Counted from the first letter of the stretch, positions 8,885-18,163 are shown. The stretch: DNA of 25,000 nucleotides from Cristatella mucedo (GCA_009760855.2 WPIO01000040.1:1170001-1195000); one strand, 5' to 3'. Notes: generated by a model not told the origin, from the letters alone. Numbers and translations: made by a program.

Positions 8885-10176
8885 GCGATTTATTGGAGAA
8901 ACGGCAACCCCTAATACGATTATTGAAGGTGCAAAGATCCAGTCTGCGAACCCCCTGAATGCCAGGTTCGGGTGGCTGTTCGCGGTAGCCCGGGCTGAGA
9001 CTCCAGCCATAAGTTACAGCTCGGGTCCAGTGGCCCACACACGCGATAAATCGCCGAGTGCAGGGATTTTTGATACTGCAGTAGCACTCAGCTCATTTAC
9101 TCGGCACACACATGATTCTTCGTACTTCTGCCTATTAAAGCATGCCGATCGTCCCTTTAGTCGCTAGCCGTTGCAGTCTAGCTTGGCCAAATAATACCAC
9201 GACTTGTTACATCCGTGAACGCTGCATTTGAACAAGCTTCAGCGCTTACGAGTTCCAACGTCCAGCGTTCCAGCATCCGCCAATCAACGAGAGCCACAAT
9301 CATAAGCTGGCTGCTTTATGATGAAGGCGTTTCCAAAGGACACTCAAGGCTCAAGCTGCACCAAGTTGCACCAAAGTCACCAAGTGCCCAAGTCACGGAC
9401 TGGGTAGCCAGCAGAACTCATCTCACACAACAAAGGAAAGGCCGAAGAGGAAGTGCCCGAATCTACCGGCCTGAGACGAGGCCGGTCGGTACCTCGGAAG
9501 AACTGTGGGAGCAAGTTGCAGTCCACAGGGCACAGGGCAGACAGCTTTTAACCTTTGACCTCGCTTGGTTTCACTCAGCGGCACAGCCAGGCAGTACAGG
9601 CTAAGGCCCAGCAGCAGCAGCAGCAGTGCTCCCCGCGACTACTACTCACTCTCCAGGTATCTACTTACTCCTGCTCTCAGCTTGAGCTCCTCTGCTAGCA
9701 AGGCTGCCTAAGCGGGTGCAACTCTTCGAAAAGCCTTCAGCAGCCGACCTCTCTTTCGCATTCTCGAACCGCCGCCGGCCGAAGCGCCCGTGGGGGTCTT
9801 CGAGAGTCGCATTCCTGAGTGGGGCGTCCAGAAACGGCGCACCAGCCACCAGTTTATTACCAACGAAGCCAGCCAGCCACGCGCATATTAACGACGGAAA
9901 AGAAATGCCGCTCAGTCGCAGCCCCGAGAGCCACGTGCAGAGCAAGGGCAAAAGCAGTGCAGCCGGGGAGTCGCAGGCCAAGGGTAAGCAGGCCAAGGCC
10001 GGTCCGGTCATGGTCACTCGCGCACAGTCTGTTCCGGTCTCCGGACCCACTGGCAAAGCTGGCGTTAGCGCCAGCCGGCCAGGAATCGGTACGCGATGCG
10101 TCGATGCAGGGCACCTCAGGCGGCAGAACGCTCTTCTCAAAGAAGGAACCTGCGACGAAGCAAACGACAAGTGACA
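8885..10176. other. Intergenic region between the two convergent genes
   Basis: No protein family recognised. It has a short AGC/CAG run near 9607-9627 and GC-rich open frames near 9700-10250 that match nothing I know. The right-hand part may be the 3' UTR of the MAGT1-like gene on the - strand. Confidence 0.5.
9853..9858 (-). terminator. Candidate polyadenylation signal for the MAGT1-like gene
   Basis: TTTATT on + reads AATAAA on the - strand, about 320 bases beyond the stop of the candidate last exon at 10177. Confidence 0.3.
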
Positions 10177-10303
10177 TTAAAGTGGTGGTACGAGATATTG
10201 CGCGCGGCATTTTGCACACTTGGGCCGGGCCCAAAGAATGGAGGAGCAGCATAATGTGAGCAACAAAATGATCAGCAAAATCTGAGAATCAGAAAATCGG
10301 AAA
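10177..10303 (-). CDS. MAGT1: Candidate terminal exon of the MAGT1-like gene
   Basis: A strong - strand acceptor (GATTGTTTTTTCAG) is followed by a frame that joins exon 8 in phase and begins Ser-Phe, as in many family C-termini (YPYSF). It then runs about 40 unconserved residues to TAA at 10177-10179. The family normally ends within 3-6 residues, so this may be wrong. A weaker alternative acceptor lies at 11526-11527, leaving an 84-bp intron. The putative 1.3-kb intron would contain the LINE and SINE at 10550-11420. Confidence 0.3.
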
Positions 10304-10549
10304 CTGAAAAAACAATCAGAAAATGAGCAGCAAAACCTTGAAGTCGATGCTCGATTGGGGGGAGGGGCCAGCTCAGGTGGTTGAGAAAAGGTGTGGCGTG
10401 GCAGTTTCGACGTCAACGACAGACAAAATGTAGCTGCGGAATTGTGAACCGATTGCAAAAATCTCATTGCACAGACAGGAAGACAAGCGAAAAGCAAGTT
10501 ACAGGATTCTAGATGGAATGTCACAATGTCACAAACTAGGAACCAGTGG

Positions 10550-11420
10550 AGGCAGTGGCATGCTTGTCTGAACAGGCCCGAATTTTTGCACTGGCAAGTA
10601 GCTGGAAGTAGGCCGACTTGACCATGGTGCTGATGTGCTCATCCTAGCTGATTAAACAGCCTCTTTTTGTATAGCGACAGAAGAGCCTTTACGGCTATCA
10701 CCACCGCTTGCAGTGGCGATAAAGAATCGCCCACAGCAGGAATCGAACCCACGACCTCGGGACCGAGGTCGTGAAAGCAACCGCCTTGCCTAGTGTGCCA
10801 TCACAGCTCATCTAATGAAATGTCAGTTTGGAACAGGACACCTAGACTGGGTGCAGATACTACAGGAGATATGCTGGCCGAGTCCATTGTAAGGGTTAGG
10901 CAATCCAATGTATCAGTAACACCAGGCCCACAACTTGCATGCTGGCTTTATGGCCATTCAATTTCAGCAACATGTCTACCATCCAATGGAAAACGTCAAC
11001 CATACAGACTGCATGTGACTAAAGCGAGTTCAACGCTATCAAACAGCACGGCTACAAGCACAAGCCAACCTGTGTGTCGTCAGCATAAAAATGAAAGCCT
11101 AGACTGTGCTTGGCCATTATTAGATCGGCATAAGAGAGGGAGCAAGAACATACATTGTGAGAAGAAGTGGACCGAGCAAAGACCACCGAGAACAATAGAA
11201 CAAGGACCAAGCTCAAGGCTCAGGTGTTCCCATACTTTGTTCCCATACTTCTCTTCGGATGACTTCGGATGCCCGGTTGAAATCAATGCTCTGAAGTCTC
11301 CCACTAAGATAGGACCCAAGCCATTTAAGTGCACTGCCAAGGATGACCAGGCGAGACGGCAGATGCTCAAGAAGGCTCGGTGATCAATAGCATCAAATGC
11401 CGCCCAGACAGAGATCAGGC
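10550..11420 (-). mobile_element. LINE reverse-transcriptase fragment, interrupted by a SINE
   Basis: On the - strand the RT motifs come in order. WAAFDAIDH is near 11380-11405. GFHFYADDTQ, with the catalytic YADD, is near 11070-11100. LLKLNGHKASMQVVG and LGVLFQTDISLDEL follow. After a SINE insertion, DEHISTMVKSAYFQL and KIRAC follow. The post-SINE part closely matches the LINE at 7950, so the two are probably one family. Frameshifts and stops show it is dead. Confidence 0.85.
10644..10805 (-). mobile_element. tRNA-derived SINE, 162 bp, complete with TSD
   Basis: On the - strand it starts TGTGATGGCACACTAGGCAA (A-box region) and has a B box GGTTCGATTCC at 10749-10739. It ends AAAAAGAGGCTG, then CAGCTAG. 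GCTCATC flanks it at 10637-10643 and 10806-10812, a clean 7-bp target-site duplication. The LINE reading frame resumes across the insertion. Unlike other copies, it has no LINE-like 3' tail. Confidence 0.9.
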
Positions 11421-11609
11421 AGAACTAGAAGAGCAGAGCAGAAGGGAGAGAGAGAGTCAACTCGAGTCTGCATTAGAAGTGCATAAGCCGGGGCCACCGG
11501 CGACACGAAGCGGTTTTCTTTGTGGCTAAAGAATGGCGATTGGGGCGTTTATAGCACCTACACAGTGACAGCAACTGCCGTTTCGATTGAAAGTTTCCTT
11601 TATCCTTAC

Positions 11610-11700
11610 CTGTATGGATAGCCTTGATATTTGCTCTTGAAGACCGACAGCAGCAGGCTGAAGAAGAACGCCACCGTGGCCAGACCAATCACAGCAAAGA
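11610..11700 (-). CDS. MAGT1: MAGT1-like exon 8 (last membrane segment)
   Basis: Encodes [20 protein letters not shown], then KSKYQGYPY: the fourth membrane helix and the conserved SKY-GYPY tail. The acceptor is CGTTTGCAG and the donor is CAG|GTAAGG. In the family the next residue is usually Ser, supplied by the split AG. Read-through of the donor would give Arg and an immediate TAA. Confidence 0.94.
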
Positions 11701-14700
11701 CTGCAAACGAGGCCCGCGCAAGTCACCCGATCACTTGCTCGGTCGGCACGAGGGGGCGCACGACAAAATGCAGCGAGGGCCGGCGGCGGCAAAGGCTGCT
11801 TCGGCGGTCGCCCGCTGACAAAGCATGACATGACAGTCGATCGATAGTCCAGCGAGCGTGTCGTCCTTGTCACGGGGGACAATGCACTGCTGCAGGCAGC
11901 ATCGGCGGCGGCGCTCGAGTGCCATCCTGCCTGCAGCAGCACGGCACAGCTGTGCTGGGCCAGCAGCAGCAGCACACGACGAGAGCGGCGGCTCTGGAAA
12001 TGGTCGAGCTAGCTAGCTGGATGGCTGGCTAGCCGGCGCTTGCGCCGATCTCGACTTCGCCCAATTTCGACTTCGCTTCGTCTGTCCTTCTCGTGAGCCT
12101 GTGTCGAGGGCTGCCATCAGTGTGCAGGCGAGCCATCCCCGTTATAATTTCTACTTGCTAAGGGCATCCTGCGCTAACTTCCGGCTTCTCACCACATCCG
12201 GCGCTCGCTCTCTGGCTAGCTCCCTCGACCGGAGAGCGAGAGCTCTCATTCGCCTCGCTCGGCTTAATCGTGGCCTTCGCAGAGTGGGTCGCAAATCCAG
12301 AAATGCCCTCCTCCCTTGCCTCGCAGACGAGGGCAGGACCCGTGAGCAACGATCGTGCCCCCCCCCCTGGCCGTCACGATCACGACAGTACCGCCACGTA
12401 CCACCTGCAGCAGCTGCAGCAGCAGCAGCGTCAGCAGCAGCGTCAGCTCGCCTTTCTTAGGGGTGCCGCCCACTTTTAGTGTCGGCGTCTCGTTCATGAA
12501 GATGAGGCCGGTGGTGACGGCCCCATGCAGCAGCATGACGATGTACGTCTCGGCCACGAATTGCCCCTGGCTGCTGCCGTGGATGTAGTGGATGGCGCCC
12601 GAGCGCGGATCCTTGTGGGCAAACGGCGGCCCGCGAATCTGGTTCCACATCTGGCCCGACATCATGAGCAGGATGAACGACTGCAACAGGCGGCAGTGGC
12701 AGAGGAGGTCGTGAATGAAGTGGTACCAGCGGCTGTCTGAGGGGTGGAGGGCCGGCAGCAGCATCAGCAGCAGCACCAGAAGCAGGAGTGTGTCGGCTGA
12801 TCGAGCGGCCAAAGAGGGCAGGGCACCGTGCGCCTCTGCTGCCTCCTCAGTCCAGCAGTGGCGACTGCCAGACCCTGCTGCCCGGAGCTCGCACGCGCCT
12901 TACCACCGTGAGGACGCCCCACATGTTCTTGTTGTAGATGAAATCGAGGCTGTCGCGTTTCACATACGCCAGGCCGGCAACCATGGCCACGCTCAGCAGC
13001 AGCGTCACGGTGAGCATGTAGTTGGGCGGTCGCATGACGCGAATCTGCGAGCAAACGACGACAGCCAAGTCAAGCCTCGAGCGGTCGCATCGAAAAAAAG
13101 GAAGCGATCGCAACCGCACTTCCTGCTCGTTCCTTCTTGCTGCCGATGCCCGGCAGAGGGGATGGGCCTACGGCCACCACCACCACCCACCCATGCACAC
13201 ACGCGACACACACACATACATTCACACGAGAATCTGGTTGCCGCCTGTAGTGGTGCACCCGCAAAGCATCGTCGTGCATCAAACGGGCCAAGCTTCCGTA
13301 GGTCAGGTGGCAAAAAAACAACGCTGGCGATCGGACGGATCGCTCAGAGCACGGACAGCAATAGAGAGCTGCTGCTGCTGAGCTTCAGACGAAGGCATTG
13401 CACGATGCCATGCAGGCGGTGCAAGCCAACGACCGGCTCCCGGGATGGCAGACTTACCGTGATGTCAGTGCGTTCGCTCAGCCACTTGGCAATGGCCTCG
13501 GCCTCGTAGCCGTGCCTGCAAGAGCGCAGCGCGGCAGTTCAAGTCGAATGCACAAAAACCGACCGGGGGCCAATCCAGACGATGCGCGCCTCGCCCGGCT
13601 AGCACCGACGGTCGCCCAGCCGCCGCCCCTCCTCTGCTACTTCTACCGCCTCAGCTGCTGCTGTCGCTCCACTGACCTGTGCACCTCAAAAGTGTCCTCC
13701 TTCCTCGGCTTACCCTTCGGTGGGAACAGGATGAATGCCGGCGCCGAGTTAAGATTCAACTGCAAAGCAAAGCAACGGCTGGCCATCTTTATGTTTTTGC
13801 CCGATTTTTTGCCGGTTTCGGTCTCTGCGCTCAGCCGGGTCAGCGACACGAACCGGAAGCGCTGCAGGTGCTAGGAGGTGACCGGCGGCTAGGGTGGGGG
13901 ACGACTCGGCTGAGCATTCACACAGCTGCCCAGGTTTGGCAACGCCGAGGGGTAACTACCGATAGACAACGACAGCTAAGCGACTCGACGCACCGAAAGG
14001 ATGCGTTCGGCACACTGTCACGTGGTCATACGGTCACGTGCCAGGCCACACTGCTTCACTCGTGTCCAACAACGGTAGCCAGTCGGCAGCGCATCGCATG
14101 GCAGCCCCCCACCGGCGCCTCTCCCGCCAGAGGAAAGCGGCCCGAAGTTCGACACTTGCCGAGCTGAAGATATCACCGGCGTCGTCGTACTCGACCATCG
14201 CGAAGTAGAGCTGCGTGGTGCGCGCCGTCGAGTAGTGCCACGAGTTAGCCACAATCTGATACTCGTCGTTGGCAGGCCTGCGGCAGTGAGCGGGGCCGCA
14301 TCAGCATGCCGAAGACACGTCGCCTCCAAAGCCAACTCTGCCCCGCAGCCAGCACAGCCCCCCTTCTCTCCCTGCTGCAAGCCCCTGCCTGAGCACAGAG
14401 GGGTGCAAAGTGAGACAGTGGGAGGCAGAGTGTGACAGATGGGGGAGAGAGCAGGCACATATGAGGGACAGAAGGGGAGAGGCAGACACTCGCGGGATGC
14501 ACCCTTTGCCACCGCCCACAGCGCTCGGTGGCAGCGGTAACGAGTAGAAGCAGGCGCAGCAGCAGCAGCAGCTTCGGAGGCGACAGCAAGCGAGTGCTCG
14601 CTCGCTCGAGCACGCAGCGCCACTCATGATTCCTTTACAGCAAAGGTAAAGTGCCTAGAAAGAGAACGATCAAGTTCTCTGAGGGTACTACGCAAATTAT

Positions 14701-16507
14701 TGTCGTCGTTGCTATAGAATCACCACTCACCCGCAAACGGAGCATCCTCGCTGGGGCTTCAGGGCGGTGAGCATGACCATCACCGAGTAGTTCTTGCTCG
14801 ATCGCACGTAGTTCTTGAACTTGTCCATGTCGAGGCGCACGATGGAGCGGCGAGACACCCACTCCTCCATCTGGGCGATCTTGGCGGCATTGCTCGCCTG
14901 CGCCTACGAAGACGCCGGGCACGATGGATGGAGGAGGCGTCGCAAACCGAGCGGTGCACAGGGAAGCCCAGGGAGCACACGACAGCTCAGTGAGTCGTAA
15001 TGGCACACTAGGTAAGGCGGTTGCTTTTCACGACCTCGGCCCCCAGATCGTGGGTTCGATTCCTTCGGTGGGCGATCCTTCATCGCCGCTGCAAGCGGTT
15101 GTGATAGCTGTAAAGGCTCTTCTGCCGCTATACAAAAAGAGGCTGCTAAACCAGCTAGGGAAAAAGCCACAGGGAAGCAGCACTGTTAAGTGTGCACGAA
15201 GCCGGGGGGGGGGGGGCTGGCACAGAGGATGATTGAGCACTCGCGTGCATGCCTGCCTCTAGCTGAGAGGGCGCACGAGCAGCCAGCCTTCAGGAGTCCC
15301 AAAGCAATGCAAGGCGAATGAATGCCATATCAACTGTGATTGTGATGTCATATCGACTGGCAGCCACCAAGATTAGTAATAATAATGATGATAATAATAC
15401 ACTTGACATAGCGCCCCCTGAGAACTCAATCTCTGTCTAGCCACTTTACATTTGTTGCAAAGGAAGCACGACCGAATGGATAGTGGCATCATGCTCAATG
15501 ACAGCAAAGAGGGCAACACAACTAGGGGTGACATGCACAGTGTCAGCATGCACAGTGTCAGCACGCCTATGCACATTAAGTGGCCACGAAGCAGCGGCCT
15601 TGACCTTTTAAGTTGAAGGGGCTCGGCTAAGGGCTTGTACGTGTCAAGCGAGATCCGCTTCGCGAGTTGTAGACAGACCTGGCGAGGCATTCAAGAGAAC
15701 GTGGCTCACGAGTAGCCTACAGCCAGGCTACGCTGCGGCTTTCATCCTACGTCTCTGACTCGTCGTCGAACGGAACGGCTACACACCGCAGCACTTCGCA
15801 CTGCTTCGCTGATTTTCTCTTAACGAATGAGGCTGTAAAACCGGCTAGTATTCCCTTGGCAGCAAATGTAAAGCGCCTAGAGAGGGATTTAGTTCTCTGA
15901 GGGCGCTTTATCAATTGCATTATTATTATTATTATTAATAGTAGTAGTAGTAGTAGTAGTACTGTTCACCTAATGACGCATGCACTGAGAGCTTCAAATT
16001 CTCTTCATTTGGCAGACCGGGCCGGTCAGTGACATCTGCTTTGTCGCTCTCTGGGTGCGGACGGCAAGCGGACACGCTTCATTGCAAGAATGCTCAACGC
16101 TCGAAACTTCCGGAAAGTTCAGTTCCGGCTGCTCCTTTTCTACGCTGCCCGTAGCTGTAGACGCCGCTATCGACGCTTTGGAACGAAAAGGCACAGCACA
16201 TACAAAATCCGACAAACTAAATCCTTAGCTTAGCGACGCGTCTACGGAGCATTTCGCTAGCTTGTCAAACGCTCAGTAAGTCGCCGCCAACGCTAACAAC
16301 AAGGCCAGCGACATTCGATCGATGGTCGAACGGCGGCGGACGGGACAGCAGGGGCTGAGGCCTGGCGCGGACTAACAGACAGACGAGCGGTAGCGCAGAC
16401 TCGGTGAAAATCTTCTGGCCACTTACTGCTTCGCCTTTGCGACCTGCAGCGATGCCGCACATACACAGAAGGACGACCGGCAAAATATAGTGACTGGACG
16501 GCGCCAT
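11610..16507 (-). CDS. MAGT1: MAGT1/TUSC3 (OST3/OST6-family) oligosaccharyltransferase subunit, 8 exons (gene span)
   Basis: Spliced on the - strand: 16507-16427, 14903-14731, 14277-14160, 13759-13677, 13515-13458, 13044-12904, 12680-12452, 11700-11610. This gives 324 residues plus two bases, close to the ~335-348 of human MAGT1/TUSC3. Residues 1-22 form a signal peptide. A thioredoxin-like luminal domain follows, with a CXXC redox motif (CSVC, residues 81-84) and the SAP cis-Pro site near 131. Four membrane segments follow (about 181-198, 213-227, 260-280, 296-315). The family hallmark [16 protein letters not shown] is present. In other animals these proteins are ER oxidoreductase subunits of STT3B-type oligosaccharyltransferase, assisting N-glycosylation of cysteine-rich sites; a Mg2+ transport role is also reported. 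The C-terminal residues are unresolved. Confidence 0.96.
11701..12451 (-). other. MAGT1-like intron 7
   Basis: About 750 bp. CAG/CTG trinucleotide tracts lie near 12408-12445, right beside the exon 7 boundary. Poly-C is at 12359-12367. No other gene or mobile element recognised. Confidence 0.7.
12452..12680 (-). CDS. MAGT1: MAGT1-like exon 7 (hallmark [12 protein letters not shown]), probable GC donor
   Basis: Encodes [76 protein letters not shown]. Alignment with the family places the exon end right after the two Lys codons plus G, at 12452, before GCGAGC. A GT donor further on (12398-12399, in GTGGCG) would keep the frame but add 18 mostly Leu residues from CTG repeats. Both are possible; the GC donor preserves family length. 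Confidence 0.9.
12904..13044 (-). CDS. MAGT1: MAGT1-like exon 6 (first membrane segment)
   Basis: Encodes [40 protein letters not shown] and MWGVLTV. The RPPNY motif before the first transmembrane helix is typical of MAGT1/TUSC3. The donor is GTG|GTAAGG. Confidence 0.95.
13458..13515 (-). CDS. MAGT1: MAGT1-like exon 5
   Basis: Encodes [19 protein letters not shown], the last helix of the luminal domain. The acceptor is CTCTTGCAG and the donor is GTAAGT. It ends in phase 0. Confidence 0.93.
13677..13759 (-). CDS. MAGT1: MAGT1-like exon 4
   Basis: Encodes [20 protein letters not shown], then EDTFEVH and part of an Arg codon. The SAP segment contains the cis-proline that packs against the CXXC in thioredoxin folds. 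The acceptor is GCTTTGCAG and the donor is AG|GTCAGT. Confidence 0.95.
14160..14277 (-). CDS. MAGT1: MAGT1-like exon 3, ends at a GC donor
   Basis: Encodes [20 protein letters not shown], then [19 protein letters not shown]. The acceptor is CTGCCGCAG. The frame requires the exon to end at 14160, immediately before GCAAGT (14159-14154), a good GC-AG-type donor. The nearest GT, two bases further on, would bring in a stop after three codons. Confidence 0.92.
14278..14730 (-). other. MAGT1-like intron 2
   Basis: GT-AG intron of 453 bp. Donor GTGAGT is at 14730-14725 and the acceptor is CTGCCGCAG. It contains a LINE/SINE 3' tail at 14629-14716 and a short AGC run near 14560. Confidence 0.85.
14629..14716 (+). 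mobile_element. LINE/SINE 3'-tail fragment
   Basis: Reads ATTCCTTTACAGCAAAGGTA, then AAGTGCCTAGAAAGAG and AAGTTCTCTGAGGG. It ends in degenerate ATTATT-like sequence. It matches the 3' end of the LINE at 8810-8884. Confidence 0.75.
14731..14903 (-). CDS. MAGT1: MAGT1-like exon 2 (thioredoxin-like domain with CXXC)
   Basis: Encodes [40 protein letters not shown] and PQRGCSVCG. The CSVC pair is the redox-active motif of the OST3/OST6 family. The exon starts after TTCGTAG and has donor GTGAGT. It ends with two bases of a Gly codon. Confidence 0.95.
14995..15158 (+). mobile_element. tRNA-derived SINE, head and body
   Basis: Same family as 10644-10805. It has AATGGCACACTAGGTAAGGC (A-box region), a B box GGTTCGATTCC at 15053-15063, a body with GTAAAGGCTCTTCTGCCGC, and the end AAAAAGAGGCTGC, then CAGCTAG. 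It lies in MAGT1-like intron 1, antisense to the gene. No clear target-site duplication. The sequence past the tRNA-like part rules out a simple tRNA gene. Confidence 0.85.
15204..15216. repeat. 13-G homopolymer
   Basis: A run of 13 G, intronic. Confidence 0.9.
15374..15600 (-). mobile_element. 5'-truncated LINE 3' UTR copy
   Basis: On the - strand it contains GCTGACACTGTGCATGCTGA, GTCACCCCTA, CATTCGGTCGTGCTTCCTTT and AAATGTAAAGTGGCTAG, then (ATT)n. These match the 3' UTR of the LINE at 8680-8884 in order. It is a second copy of the same LINE end, in MAGT1-like intron 1 and in gene orientation. Confidence 0.82.
15826..15960 (+). mobile_element. 5'-truncated SINE with LINE-like 3' tail
   Basis: Starts in the SINE body end (GAGGCTGTAAAACCGGCTAG) and passes directly into GCAGCAAATGTAAAGCGCCT and GAGGGCGCTTTATCAATTGC. 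It ends (ATT)n followed by (AGT)n. This copy joins the SINE body and the LINE-type tail in one molecule. Confidence 0.85.
16427..16507 (-). CDS. MAGT1: MAGT1-like exon 1 (start, signal peptide)
   Basis: Encodes [20 protein letters not shown], then AGRKGEA: a hydrophobic signal peptide followed by the basic start of the mature protein. ATG is the complement of 16505-16507. The donor GTAAGT lies at 16426-16421. The following intron (about 1.5 kb) is full of LINE/SINE sequence. Confidence 0.93.
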
Positions 16508-16530
16508 CTTGTTCCGGGTGGACGTGGCCT
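16495..16530 (-). promoter_or_regulatory. MAGT1-like start region with YY1- and ETS-like sites
   Basis: On the - strand the start codon sits inside AAGATGGCGCC, a YY1-type motif often found over the first ATG of housekeeping genes. CCCGGAAC, an ETS-like core, lies just upstream. This supports the chosen start and suggests a TATA-less promoter. No expression data are available. Confidence 0.5.
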
Positions 16531-16915
16531 CCGTTTTAGGGCTGGACTTGTCGGCGTCGAGATGCCAAAAAGCTCCCTGTTGGAGCAGAATTAACTCATA
16601 TTCTAATTATATTTTAAATGCTATTTTCTTTTAGTTTATTGACGCATGAAGTAGTCGGCCTTTTGCAGGCGGCTATTTCAGCTTCCTCGACTTCGTATCC
16701 CGACCGAGGCTGCCGCCGGGAACCACAACAGTACGCGCGCACTCACGCACATTCGCGCACTCGCTATGGACGTTTAGTACGAATATGCACACTTAGATGT
16801 ATATTTATATGCATCTATTGGGTCTTTATCGTTCATCCTTCGTGTGCCGCGATACTCATCGTAGACGCACCGTCGTAGCAGAATTATAAAAGTCATGACG
16901 GATAAGCCGTAAGCG

Positions 16916-16923
16916 TGACGTCA
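16916..16923. promoter_or_regulatory. Perfect CRE palindrome TGACGTCA
   Basis: An exact CREB/ATF site about 410 bases upstream of the MAGT1-like start. It could serve that gene's promoter or be chance. Confidence 0.4.
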
Positions 16924-17518
16924 GCAACTTGCGTTTCCGGCCTCAACCGCCAGCATTTAAACCTAGTGTGTACGTTCCAAAATCATCGCTGGTACCTGAC
17001 AGTTAATTTTAAAATGAAGATCAGTGTTAAAGGTTTGAGGTTACAGGTTTTTTAAGGTTAGAGCTGCGCGAAGACTCGGCCGCGCAATGACTCACCGAGA
17101 GGTTGACTGCTGGCAAGAACCGGTACTGGTTCCTAGTAACCAACTGCCGGTCAGGTTTTCCATTTTTATCCGTTCCGAGAGATAATCTCCTCAGCATATA
17201 AGAACTTTATTAAAAACGCCCTGACCAAAAGCCTGCGTGTGCCCACGAAAAATGGCACATACAAATCTATTAAAGAAACGAGGAATGTCGGGCCGATTTG
17301 AAAATTAAAGACCAAGCCCAGAAGCCTATAGCTCGGCAAAGGCTCAGCAGCAATGGCTCACCGACCGCAATCGTCCAGCCAATAAGAAGTACCTAGCGAG
17401 AGACTCGGTTTTCTAACGGCAAGATGCAAATGTACGAGGATTTTTTTGGTTACTAATATCGTCACTCTTTCAATCGAATATCTTCGCCCACCTTTTTCTA
17501 AAATGCCGCCGCCTGTCC

Positions 17519-17642
17519 GATGAAACCAAGGCTCCGATGAAACCGAGGCTCCGCTCGTGGCGGAGCTTGCAGACCAGCGAACGACGTCTCCCGCGCAGAC
17601 GAGCCAGCGAACGACGCCTCCCGCGCAGACGAGCCAGCAAAC
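17519..17642 (+). repeat. Short tandem repeats (17-bp x2, 30-bp x2.3)
   Basis: TGAAACC(A/G)AGGCTCCG is duplicated at 17519-17552. A 30-base unit containing CTCCCGCGCAGACGAGCCAG is repeated just over twice at about 17570-17642. Confidence 0.8.
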
Positions 17643-17817
17643 GTACCCGCTGCGGTAGCGAGAGGCATGGAGGAGACGGCGGCAAGATAGTGAGACCGCG
17701 GCATCTAGTCAGTAGATGAGGCTCGTGTTTTCCAAGATCTCTGACCCAGCGACGCTTGTGGACACCGTCTGCTCCTCGACGTCAGTGCGCGTCTAGTTCT
17801 GCACGATAAACTAGGGG

Positions 17818-18095
17818 GTCGTGATAGCGAATGATGTAAGGTGCTCGCCTTTACGACCAAGGAGGGTCTCGCGCTTGAATGCTGTAGTTGGCGATCTTTT
17901 ATTGCCAACTGATGAGCGGTGGTGACGGCCGTCAAGACTCTTCTGCCGCTACACAAATGAGGCTATTAAATAGGCTAATAGTTTTTCAAACAATCTTGCT
18001 GAACTGAAGATAAATTTTCCAAAACATTCAGAAATGTAAAGCACATAAAAAAAGAAATTGAGTCCTCTGAGGGCGCTTTATCAAGTGTATTATTC
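17818..18095 (+). mobile_element. Old full-length SINE with LINE-like tail
   Basis: The diverged tRNA-like head (from 17818; B-box region degenerate) is followed by the family body (AAGACTCTTCTGCCGCTACA, then GAGGCTATTAAATAGGCTA) to 17981. A ~50-base spacer follows. The tail GAAATGTAAAGCACAT and GAGGGCGCTTTATCAAGTGT, then ATTATT, ends near 18095. It is the only copy here with both ends, and it is the most diverged. Confidence 0.78.
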
Positions 18096-18122
18096 TCGAG
18101 AGCAAGAGAAGAACCGTAGGGC

Positions 18123-18163
18123 CTAGCACTTCCGCTTGCGGATAGGCTAGCACTTCCGCTTGC
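18123..18163 (+). repeat. 24-bp direct duplication
   Basis: CTAGCACTTCCGCTTGC occurs at 18123-18139 and again at 18147-18163. Confidence 0.9.

Larger units (their letters stand above)
16531..17817. other. Region upstream of the MAGT1-like gene; no gene recognised
   Basis: Contains TATAAAAG at 16885-16892, CRE TGACGTCA at 16916-16923, and a near-palindrome GAACCGGTACTGGTTC near 17120. It also holds short tandem repeats at 17519-17642. None of the open frames resembles a known family. Confidence 0.5.

Noticed and set aside
9716-10260. Overlapping + strand open frames of 146-152 residues
   Set aside because: No known domain. The region lies opposite the likely 3' end of the MAGT1-like gene, and both strands are open because of GC content.
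10793-11383. 196-residue + strand open frame
   Set aside because: It is the antisense of a LINE reverse transcriptase whose motifs (AAFDAIDH, YADD) read on the - strand.
12101-12479. + strand open frames over MAGT1-like exon 7 and intron 7
   Set aside because: Shadows of the - strand gene and its CAG/CTG tracts.
14995-15070. Candidate tRNA gene (A and B boxes)
   Set aside because: The tRNA-like part continues into a body shared with other copies at 10644-10805 and 17818-17981, so it is a SINE head.
17014-17052. ATG after AT-rich sequence giving MKISVKGLRLQ
   Set aside because: Only 13 codons unless spliced, and the donor (GTTTTT) is poor. No continuation found.
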